Assembly (NCBI RefSeq): GCF_938002845.1
Contig: NZ_CALKZP010000011.1
Location: forward strand, 1-16,899
DNA length: 16,899 nucleotides
Source of the DNA: an uncultured Campylobacter sp.
Lineage (GTDB): Bacteria; Campylobacterota; Campylobacteria; Campylobacterales; Campylobacteraceae
Direction of reading: 5' to 3'
Position numbers and translations under genes: made by a program. The notes under the pieces were generated by a model that was not told the origin of the DNA, ran no database searches, and worked only from the letters and a program-made list of their open reading frames with translations. Shown here piece after piece: positions 1 through 5,559 of this stretch; the stretch's first letter is position 1, and every line of letters starts with the position of its first letter.

Positions 1-2
1 AA

Positions 3-614
3 AGTATCGCGTGGAGCAAAGAGGAAAACGGCGGATTAAAGACGGTCAAGATGGTCTGCAACTTGGATATGGAACTTATAAACGCAAGAAATAAGGAAAT
101 CAAAGCAGATGAGTTTAAATCATCTCAAAAAACAATGATAGACACATGTTTAGACAGCGTTAAAACCTTTTACAAAGGTAAGACTTATGATGCACAAGGT
201 CTGTTTAAGCTAGCAAAAGAATATTGCAAGTTTAGCGAGGCAACCTTTCAAGAAGTACTTAAAACTAAAGGCAAAATAAAATTCAAAGATATATACAAGA
301 TAGTTGATTGCGATAATAAGTTAAAAGAGGAATTGCAAAAAGAAGATAGCGTTGATTATATTATAGAAAACCTTAAAGAAGCCATCTATTTCTCGCAGCT
401 AACAGTAGAGCAATATGACGCAAGTATCGGACTTAAGGCGGGGGAGGGTTCGCCGTCGCAGGCTACTATCGAGCTAAATTTCATCGTAAATAATGATAAG
501 AGTGCAAGTCTATCGGATAAATTTAAATTTACCGCACTTACCGCAGACGGAAAAGAGGATGCTAATAATAAAATGAAATCACAAGATCTTCTCGCGGGCT
601 TCTACGAAAGATAA
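3..614 (+). CDS. Unrecognised protein, 3' part only (5' end off the window)
   Basis: The reading frame is open to the left edge, reading S-I-A-W-S-K-E-E-N-G-G-L-K-T-V-K before the Met at 51. That Met has no ribosome binding site, so this is the C-terminal about 203 residues of a longer gene rather than a 187-aa protein. I do not recognise the family. The visible part is hydrophilic, Lys/Asp/Glu-rich and probably helical (about residues 20-135 after the Met at 51), with three cysteines. It ends in a Thr/Ser-rich segment of likely beta strands (ATIELNFIV, KFKFTALT). No membrane segment is seen. Codon use is clearly more AT-rich (AAA, ATA, GAT, AAT) than in the genes to its right, which suggests horizontally acquired or accessory DNA. 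A strong terminator follows the stop directly. Confidence that it is coding is high; function is unknown. Confidence 0.75.
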   Translation, partial: SIAWSKEENGGLKTVKMVCNLDMELINARNKEIKADEFKSSQKTMIDTCLDSVKTFYKGKTYDAQGLFKLAKEYCKFSEATFQEVLKTKGKIKFKDIYKIVDCDNKLKEELQKEDSVDYIIENLKEAIYFSQLTVEQYDASIGLKAGEGSPSQATIELNFIVNNDKSASLSDKFKFTALTADGKEDANNKMKSQDLLAGFYER

Positions 615-628
615 AAACACTTTTTTCT

Positions 629-671
629 CTCGGCTAAATTTGATGAAATTTTAAAATTTAGCCGAGTTTTT
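629..671 (+). terminator. Rho-independent terminator of the left-edge gene
   Basis: A perfect 13-bp inverted repeat has arms at 629-641 (ctcggctaaattt) and 654-666 (aaatttagccgag). The loop is 12 nt and a T5 tract follows at 667-671. It starts 14 nt after the stop codon of the preceding gene. Confidence 0.85.
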
Positions 672-1091
672 ATATCAAAATTTCATTCAAAATTTTACCC
701 GCGGTTTTAAATTTAAAACGCAATGCCTTCTCGTCGTCAAGGCTAAATTTAAATTTTAGCTTTATTGCGGCGCGCGGATAAGCGAGCGAGCCGAGCTCGC
801 AGTTTTAGATAAAATTCCGACCTTGTACGAACTCTTACGAGATGCGAAAGCGCGATTAAAATCCCGCAAGCAGCGCAAGAGTAGACCATAGCCGCGAGTG
901 CGAGCTGTGGGCTATTAAAATTCTTGTTAGCTAGGCAAAAAGCGGATTCCGCTCGCCAAAACTAGCGATTGTCGTATCGGCTAAAATCGGCGTGCGTTGC
1001 CTTCAAATATGAGTTTCGGCGCCGTTTTCCGACGGAGCATCAACCGAAATCGGCGGTTTTGCCTCGCCGATAAAGCAGGCTTGCTGCCGCG
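672..1091. other. Gene-free spacer
   Basis: This 420-nt stretch lies between the left-edge gene and the 3' end of rnhB. Both neighbours end here, so no promoter is expected. It is a patchwork of aaattt-rich and GC-rich pieces with stops in all frames. A short open frame on the minus strand at 1040-1246 overlaps rnhB in another frame and looks spurious. Apart from the hairpin at 1049-1071, I see nothing that can be named. Confidence 0.5.
1049..1071 (-). terminator. Possible terminator of the rnhB cluster
   Basis: A perfect 7-bp GC-rich stem (atcggcg 1049-1055, cgccgat 1065-1071) has a 9-nt loop. On the minus strand it lies 20 nt after the rnhB stop and is followed by only TTTCGGTT. The weak T-tract lowers confidence. 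Confidence 0.4.
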
Positions 1092-1655
1092 TTAATCAAA
1101 CAGCGAGGGTTGCAGCGATTTGATCTTGTAGCTTGCGCGGTGAAACGGCGTGAGCCCGTACCGCTCGATCGCCGCGATGTGCGCGCGCGAACCATAGCCC
1201 TTGTTTTGCGCGAAGCCGTATTGCGGGTAGCGCCGCGCAAGCTCATTCATCGTGCGGTCGCGCGTGACTTTGGCGAGGATGCTCGCCGCGCTTACTTCGG
1301 CGATTTGCGCGTCGGCTTTTACGAGCGTCTGAAGTCCGCGTACGCCGAAGTTTGCGTTGCCGTCGTAGATGATCTGTCCGCTAAAACCCATAAAATACGC
1401 GAGAATCTGCTCAAGCGCCAATTTTAGACATGCGCTGAGTCCGATCTCATCGACCTGTGCGCTTGAAATTTCGACGATTTTGTAGCGCGAGTTTTTGACG
1501 ATCAGGGCGTAGAGCTCCTCGCGGCGCTTTTCGCTTAGCTTTTTGCTATCGGCAAGGCCTGCGATCTCGCGCTGCAGCACGCAGCCCGCGACGCAAAGCG
1601 GCCCTGCAAGGCAGCCGCGCCCAGCCTCGTCGATGCCGCAAATCTGACCGCTCAC
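1092..1655 (-). CDS. rnhB: Ribonuclease HII
   Basis: RNase HII cleaves RNA in RNA-DNA hybrids and starts removal of single ribonucleotides from DNA in the cytoplasm. The 187-residue length is normal for the family. The N-terminal GIDEAGRG supplies Asp9 and Glu10. The other catalytic acids are Asp98 (IIYDGN) and Asp115 (KADAQ), followed by the signature SAASILAKVTRDR at about 122-134. DSKKLS (36-41) and the C-terminal GYGSRAH/LTPFHR region are also conserved. The start is GTG (1655-1653), sharing the overlap GTGA with the stop of the upstream RDD gene, so the two are probably translationally coupled. The protein ends LQPSLFD, which resembles a sliding-clamp-binding motif (see findings). It is the last gene of the leftward cluster. 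The identification is secure. Confidence 0.96.
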   Translation of the reverse strand: MSGQICGIDEAGRGCLAGPLCVAGCVLQREIAGLADSKKLSEKRREELYALIVKNSRYKIVEISSAQVDEIGLSACLKLALEQILAYFMGFSGQIIYDGNANFGVRGLQTLVKADAQIAEVSAASILAKVTRDRTMNELARRYPQYGFAQNKGYGSRAHIAAIERYGLTPFHRASYKIKSLQPSLFD

Positions 1656-2077
1656 TGCGCGTCCTTTCGCACGACGGGCGCGGCTCCGCTTAGTAGGTCG
1701 TGTAAGTTTAGATGATCTTTGCGAAAGAAGCAGATCAAAAGCCCGATGACGCTAAAGCCCGCAAGCACGAAGCAAGCAAAGCGAGCTAGCGCCCTAAAAA
1801 AACTTACTTTGCGTCCGCTGCGAACGTCGATGAGGTAAAGCCCCGCGAGCTTGTAGCCAGGTGTCTGGGCGCTGCGAGTGTAGAATGCTGCGCAAATAGC
1901 GCCGTAAGCAAGCCAGATAAGCGCGATCGCGGCTTGGTTGTGCCACAGAGCCTCTTTCGAGCCCAAGACGAGATAGGTAACGCCGTAGAATAGGGGCATC
2001 GCGATGATGAAAAGGTCAACGATGAAAGCCTTTATGCGCAGAAAAATCGGTGAAATTTTAGCTTTTTGCTTTGCCAT
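1652..2077 (-). CDS. RDD family membrane protein
   Basis: This 141-residue membrane protein carries the RDD signature: Arg14 and Asp21 in RIKAFIVD near the first helix, QTPGYKLAGLYLIDVRSGRKVS in the middle, and LHDLLSG near the C-terminus. Likely membrane segments lie at about residues 17-36, 44-65 and 98-117. The molecular role of most RDD proteins is unknown; some Gram-positive members are linked to ion transport, and that should not be transferred here. The ATG start at 2077 has a GGAT ribosome-binding site 8 nt upstream. Its stop overlaps the rnhB start (GTGA), and 96 nt containing an unusual inverted repeat separate it from pyrE. From memory, an equivalent small gene follows pyrE in C. 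jejuni. Family is confident; function is open. Confidence 0.88.
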   Translation of the reverse strand: MAKQKAKISPIFLRIKAFIVDLFIIAMPLFYGVTYLVLGSKEALWHNQAAIALIWLAYGAICAAFYTRSAQTPGYKLAGLYLIDVRSGRKVSFFRALARFACFVLAGFSVIGLLICFFRKDHLNLHDLLSGAAPVVRKDAQ

Positions 2078-2091
2078 TTTGATCCGTTTCG

Positions 2092-2142
2092 GATTAAATT
2101 TTAAAATTCCGTCGCGCTAAAGCCGAAGGATAAAATTTAATC
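2092..2142 (-). repeat. Inverted repeat between pyrE and the RDD gene
   Basis: A perfect 12-bp inverted repeat (gattaaatttta 2092-2103, taaaatttaatc 2131-2142) flanks a 27-nt GC-richer loop, whose ends (ttcc/ggaa-like) can pair further. On the mRNA the stem ends right next to the RDD gene's ribosome binding site at about 2083-2090. No T-tract follows, so it looks more like a processing or expression-balancing hairpin than a terminator. Confidence 0.45.
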
Positions 2143-2173
2143 TCGTTGCGGTTTGTTAGCAGCAAATCGGCGC

Positions 2174-2785
2174 CTAGTTTCCGCGACTGCCGGGCTTGAT
2201 CGCCTTGCTTCCGGCAGCACAAAGCGGGCAGGTCGCGGGCTCGTAAATTTCAAACTCGAAATTGCCTAGCGCAAAAAACGGCTTATCTGCAGGCAGCTTG
2301 GCACCAGCCTTAGCGACGCTGCCCGCTAAATTTGCGACCTTGCAAAATCCGCGATTGGCAAGCGCGGCAAAGCCCACGACCTCTCCGCCGAGGTTTTCGA
2401 TGAGCCTAGCGCTCTCAAGAGCCGAGCCACCCGTCGTGACGATGTCTTCGCAGACGATAAATCTCTCGCCCTTGCGCACTTCAAAGCCGCGGCGCAGGCT
2501 CATCACGCGATCCACGCGCTCAGTAAAGATGAAGCGTTTTTTTGCCGCGCGAGCTAGCTCGTAGCCCGCTAAAATTCCGCCCAGCGCAGGCGAGCAGACG
2601 CTATCAAACTCCACGCCCGCTTTTTCGATGATAGCGGCGAGCTCGTCTGCGAGCTGCCCCGCGAGCTGCGGATCTTCAAGCACTTTGGCACTTTGCAGAT
2701 AGAATTCCGAGTGGTTGCCGCTTGAAAGCAGAAAATGCCCTCGCAGATATGCGCCACAGTCGCGATAGATTTTTTCTATATCCAC
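2174..2785 (-). CDS. pyrE: Orotate phosphoribosyltransferase
   Basis: PyrE converts orotate and PRPP to orotidine 5'-monophosphate in cytoplasmic de novo pyrimidine synthesis. The N-terminus contains GHFLLSSGNHSEFYLQ (about 16-31), typical of the family. SPALGGILAGYELAR follows at about 65-79. The PRPP-binding loop FIVCEDIVTTGGSALE lies at about 109-124, with the adjacent acidic pair Glu113-Asp114. The C-terminus has a CPLC motif and KPGSR, a pattern I remember from Campylobacterota and related PyrE proteins. Length (203 aa) is normal for this subgroup. The start is GTG at 2785-2783, only 3 nt after the frr stop, so pyrE is cotranscribed and probably translationally coupled with frr. The identification is secure. 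Confidence 0.96.
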   Translation of the reverse strand: MDIEKIYRDCGAYLRGHFLLSSGNHSEFYLQSAKVLEDPQLAGQLADELAAIIEKAGVEFDSVCSPALGGILAGYELARAAKKRFIFTERVDRVMSLRRGFEVRKGERFIVCEDIVTTGGSALESARLIENLGGEVVGFAALANRGFCKVANLAGSVAKAGAKLPADKPFFALGNFEFEIYEPATCPLCAAGSKAIKPGSRGN

Positions 2786-2788
2786 AGC

Positions 2789-3346
2789 TCAAACCTTCAA
2801 AAGCTCGGCTTCTTTGGCCTTGACTGCGTCGTCGATCTTGGCGGAGTATGAGTCGGTGATCTTTTGCACCTCGTCGTAGCCCTTTTTGGCGTCGTCTTCG
2901 GAGATCGCTTTGTCTTTTTCTAGCTTTTTGATTTCGTCGTTAGCATCTTTGCGGACATTGCGAATGCCGATTTTGGCCTTCTCGCCCATCGCTTTGGCCT
3001 TTTTTGCGTTTTCTTGGCGTTGCTCGACCGTCATCGGCGGGAAAAACAGCTTCACGCTCTCGCCGTCATTATTCGGATTGACGCCGATATTTGCCGCTGC
3101 GATCGCGCTTTCGATCGCCTTTAGCATCGGTTTCTCCCACGGCGTGATCGAAATCGTTACCGCATCGGTCGAAAGGACGGTCGCGACCTGATTTAGCGGA
3201 GTTTGCGAGCCGTAATAATCCACGAAAATATGATCCAGGATCGCCACGCTCACTTTGCCGGTGCGTAGCGTCGTAAAGTCCTTTTTCAAAGCCTCGATAG
3301 CTCGATCGCCGTTTGCTCTTTGCTCTTTATAGATAGCTTCTAGCAT
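2789..3346 (-). CDS. frr: Ribosome recycling factor
   Basis: RRF splits post-termination ribosomes together with EF-G. All hallmarks of the 185-residue, all-family-length protein are present. LRTGKVS (about 27-33) leads from the first long helix into domain II, followed by the YYGSQTPLNQVATV strand region. Domain II also contains ITPWEKPMLKAIESAI and IGVNPNNDGESVKLFFPPMT. The C-terminal part is a long charged helix rich in Lys/Glu/Asp. The ATG at 3346 is preceded by AAAGGA 6 nt upstream and by a TATAAT -10 box at 3374-3379. It is separated from secG by a hairpin, so frr-pyrE-RDD-rnhB probably form a transcription unit that can start here. The identification is secure. Confidence 0.97.
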   Translation of the reverse strand: MLEAIYKEQRANGDRAIEALKKDFTTLRTGKVSVAILDHIFVDYYGSQTPLNQVATVLSTDAVTISITPWEKPMLKAIESAIAAANIGVNPNNDGESVKLFFPPMTVEQRQENAKKAKAMGEKAKIGIRNVRKDANDEIKKLEKDKAISEDDAKKGYDEVQKITDSYSAKIDDAVKAKEAELLKV

Positions 3347-3373
3347 TCAAATCCTTTAAATAAAATTTGCGGA

Positions 3374-3379
3374 ATTATA
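3374..3379 (-). promoter_or_regulatory. -10 box of the frr operon
   Basis: On the minus strand a T-rich stretch (ttttttaacgc) runs into a perfect TATAAT, 27 nt before the frr ATG. This fits a Campylobacter sigma-70 promoter without a -35 box. Confidence 0.65.
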
Positions 3380-3403
3380 GCGTTAAAAAAATAAGAATAG
3401 CAT

Positions 3404-3430
3404 TTAAAAGCGCGGATTTTGCGCTTTTAA
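3404..3430 (-). terminator. Hairpin after secG, likely terminator
   Basis: A perfect 10-bp stem (ttaaaagcgc 3404-3413, gcgcttttaa 3421-3430) has a 7-nt loop. On the minus strand it follows the secG stop by 17 nt. The 3' arm ends in CTTTTAA and a T6 run occurs 11 nt later. It probably terminates or attenuates secG transcription ahead of the frr promoter. Confidence 0.6.
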
Positions 3431-3447
3431 ATTTTAAAATTTAGAGT

Positions 3448-3969
3448 TTATTTGGTTGTGTTTTGATCTGCGGAAGCGGCGCTGGCATTGGTATCACTTG
3501 ATGCTTGCGACCGAGCAGGCGCGCTAGCTGCGGCGGTATCGGTAGCAGGAGCTGCGGGCGCTTCGATTTTCGTATCCGTCGCATTGGTCTCGCCGCTAAT
3601 TATAGAATTTGACTCAGTGCTTGCAGGAGCGAAATTAGGCTTTATGCCAGAAGTAGGGATAGACGGCACGCCAGGGACAGCGTTTGGTACGGATTTAGTA
3701 GCATTTGCTTCGATCTTTACGCGATCGACTACGGAAGATTTAGCATCTTGCTGATAGAAATACGCAAGCACCAGTGTATTTATCACAAATAGAATTCCCA
3801 TCGCGGCGGTAAATTTAGCTAAAAACCCCGCAGGCCCCTTCGCACCAAATAAGCTTTCGTTGCTTCCGCTGTATGCGCCAAGCCCAATAGAAGAGCTCTT
3901 TTGCAGCAAAACGGAGATCGTAATTATCACGGCGAAGACGACTTGTAAAACCAAAAATAACGTAGTCAC
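3448..3969 (-). CDS. secG: Preprotein translocase subunit SecG
   Basis: SecG is the small auxiliary subunit of the SecYEG channel in the inner membrane. Two membrane helices are visible at about residues 2-21 (FLVLQVVFAVIITISVLL) and 52-72. Between them lies the conserved loop LLQKSSSIGLGAYSGSNESLFGAKGPAGFLAK. After about residue 80 comes a roughly 95-residue low-complexity tail rich in Ala, Ser, Thr, Pro and Asn, so the protein (173 aa) is longer than common SecG proteins of 75-125 aa. The start is GTG at 3969-3967 with AAGG 9 nt upstream and TATAAT at 4001-4006. It sits between the Bax-inhibitor-like gene and frr, as I recall for C. jejuni. The core identification is secure; the tail's role is unknown. 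Confidence 0.93.
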   Translation of the reverse strand: MTTLFLVLQVVFAVIITISVLLQKSSSIGLGAYSGSNESLFGAKGPAGFLAKFTAAMGILFVINTLVLAYFYQQDAKSSVVDRVKIEANATKSVPNAVPGVPSIPTSGIKPNFAPASTESNSIISGETNATDTKIEAPAAPATDTAAASAPARSQASSDTNASAASADQNTTK

Positions 3970-4000
3970 TATAAAACCTTTTGAAAAAATTGAATTCGCG

Positions 4001-4006
4001 ATTATA
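4001..4006 (-). promoter_or_regulatory. -10 box of secG
   Basis: On the minus strand, TATAAT lies 31 nt before the GTG start, preceded by a T/A-rich tract (tataaatctttt). It sits just downstream of the hairpin at 4037-4057. Confidence 0.55.
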
Positions 4007-4036
4007 ATAAAAGATTTATAAATTTTAAGTTAAGAG

Positions 4037-4057
4037 TGCACCGCACGAAGCGGTGCA
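4037..4057 (-). terminator. Hairpin after the Bax-inhibitor-like gene
   Basis: A perfect 8-bp stem (tgcaccgc 4037-4044, gcggtgca 4050-4057) has a 5-nt loop and starts 6 nt after the stop codon of the gene at 4064. The following minus-strand sequence (CTCTTAACTTAAAATT) is only moderately T-rich. It is a likely intrinsic terminator, perhaps a leaky one. Confidence 0.55.
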
Positions 4058-4063
4058 TAGAAT

Positions 4064-4759
4064 TTAGTCTCTGCTTGCGCCGAAAATTCTTAGTAGCGCA
4101 AGGAAGAGGTTGTAGATGTTTAGATACATATCTACGGCAGCCATTATCGGTGAAGTGTAGGTGCCGTTTATAATATTTTTAGTATCGTAGATGATATACA
4201 TCGAAAAGATTAAGGCCGAAAAAGCTGAAATCGCTATATCAAGCACGGTGCTTTTGAAAAAGAAGTAGTTCAAAAGGCTTAGCACGATAATAGCCACAAG
4301 CGATACCAATAGCGGCTTGCCCCAAGAGTCGAAATTTGTCTTTGTATTCATCGCATAAACGGTAAGAGCACCGAAAGTAATCGCCGTAGCTACAAACGCA
4401 TGCGTTACTACGTCTCCAGCGCCTGCTGCGATATAAATAGCGATCAATTTACCTAGAGTAAGACCGGTAATAAAAGTAAATGCAAAAAGCAAAACCAGCG
4501 CGATCGTATTAGCGCCGCGATTTACAGCTGCTTGCATACCGAAGATCAGCCCCATTAAAACTACCAGATATAAAATCGGATGAAGAGCGAAGCTCACGCC
4601 GAAGCTCATCGCCACAAAAGCCCCTGCCGCCGCAGCTATCATCGAAGCGGTTAGAAGCGCGTAGGTTTGTTTAATAGTCTGAGAGATTCGTCCTTGTTCC
4701 AGTGATGCGTCCGATAGCTCGTAGCCGTCCGCGTAATTTCGTCTGTCGTATAGACTCAT
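4064..4759 (-). CDS. Bax inhibitor-1/YccA family membrane protein
   Basis: The 231-residue protein has a hydrophilic N-terminus of about 30 residues followed by seven hydrophobic segments. The family signature lies at the C-terminal end: SMYIIYDTKNII at about 186-197 and VDMYLNIYNLFLALLRIFGASRD at about 209-231. Bacterial relatives include E. coli YccA, which binds and modulates the FtsH protease, and BsYetJ, a pH-sensitive calcium leak channel. Either role here is inference. The ATG at 4759 is preceded by GGAGAAAG at a good distance. The gene is divergent from the carbonic anhydrase gene, with 131 nt between them, and heads the leftward cluster. Family is confident; the precise function is not. 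Confidence 0.92.
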   Translation of the reverse strand: MSLYDRRNYADGYELSDASLEQGRISQTIKQTYALLTASMIAAAAGAFVAMSFGVSFALHPILYLVVLMGLIFGMQAAVNRGANTIALVLLFAFTFITGLTLGKLIAIYIAAGAGDVVTHAFVATAITFGALTVYAMNTKTNFDSWGKPLLVSLVAIIVLSLLNYFFFKSTVLDIAISAFSALIFSMYIIYDTKNIINGTYTSPIMAAVDMYLNIYNLFLALLRIFGASRD

Positions 4760-4811
4760 ATCTTTCTCCTTCTTTTGATTTATGAGCGGGGAGTTTAGCG
4801 AAAATTTGGTA

Positions 4812-4817
4812 AATATA
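4812..4817 (-). promoter_or_regulatory. Possible -10 box of the Bax-inhibitor-like gene
   Basis: TATATT on the minus strand lies 52 nt before the ATG, within a very AT-rich tract between the divergent genes. It is weaker than the other -10 boxes in the window. Confidence 0.35.
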
Positions 4818-4860
4818 TAATTAAAAATTCCCAGAATTCTATCTATTTATGAAAGTAATA

Positions 4861-4866
4861 TATAAT
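4861..4866 (+). promoter_or_regulatory. -10 box and ribosome binding site of the carbonic anhydrase operon
   Basis: TATAAT at 4861-4866 lies 24 nt before the ATG at 4891. The strong ribosome binding site AAGGAGA occupies 4880-4886. No clear -35 is seen, as is usual for Campylobacter. Confidence 0.65.
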
Positions 4867-4890
4867 TCCCGACTTTTTTAAGGAGAAAGT

Positions 4891-5559
4891 ATGCCCAGCC
4901 AGTTAATAAATGGAGCTATTAAATTTATGGAAGAAAATTTTGCCGAGCATGCCGAGCTTTTCGGAAGTCTGGCAAATCATCAAAAGCCCCACACACTTTT
5001 TATCGGCTGCTCCGACTCGCGCGTGGTGCCAAGCCTAATTACTTCGACGCTTCCAGGAGAGCTTTTCGTCGTACGAAATATTGCAAACGTCGTTCCTCCA
5101 TACCGCATTAGCGAGGAATTTTTAGCGACTACCTCAGCGATTGAATACGCGCTATATTCGCTAAAAATCAAAAATATTATCGTTTGCGGGCACAGCAACT
5201 GCGGCGGCTGCGCGGCGCTGTTTTATGACGCAAAAAAGCTCGAAAAAATTCCAAACGTAAGGCGCTGGCTAAATTTAATGCAGCCCGTAAAAGACGAGGT
5301 CGAAAAGCTAAAAGATCTCGGCGCCGACAAGCGCGAGTGGATCACCGAGAGATTAAATATTATAAATTCCATGCAAAATTTACTTAGCTTTCCTGGCATC
5401 AAAGACGCCTACAAAAACGGCGAGATTAAAATTTACGGCTGGCACTACGTCATCGAAACGGGCGAGCTATTCAACTACGACGACGAAGGCGCACATTTTA
5501 CGCTATTAAATAAGGGAATGGATTATGAAAAAATCTATAATCAGCTTTTTAACGATTAG
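4891..5559 (+). CDS. Beta-class carbonic anhydrase
   Basis: The enzyme interconverts CO2 and bicarbonate in the cytoplasm and supports bicarbonate-dependent carboxylations in capnophilic bacteria. The 222 residues contain the zinc site of the beta class: Cys40 with the Asp42/Arg44 dyad in GCSDSR, and His101 plus Cys104 in CGHSNCGGC. The conserved segment VVRNIANVVPPY follows the first motif at about 60-71. Near the C-terminus, IYGWHYVIETGELFNYDD is typical. It has a strong promoter and ribosome binding site and is the first gene of a rightward set. Its last 35 nt overlap the start of the MscS gene. From memory, C. jejuni has the same pair (Cj0237-Cj0238; the enzyme is named CanB or CynT in different annotations). 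The identification is secure. Confidence 0.95.
   Translation: MPSQLINGAIKFMEENFAEHAELFGSLANHQKPHTLFIGCSDSRVVPSLITSTLPGELFVVRNIANVVPPYRISEEFLATTSAIEYALYSLKIKNIIVCGHSNCGGCAALFYDAKKLEKIPNVRRWLNLMQPVKDEVEKLKDLGADKREWITERLNIINSMQNLLSFPGIKDAYKNGEIKIYGWHYVIETGELFNYDDEGAHFTLLNKGMDYEKIYNQLFND

Noticed and set aside
51..614. Met at 51 as start of a 187-aa protein
   Set aside because: The frame stays open to the window edge and no ribosome binding site precedes this Met, so the gene most likely begins outside the window.
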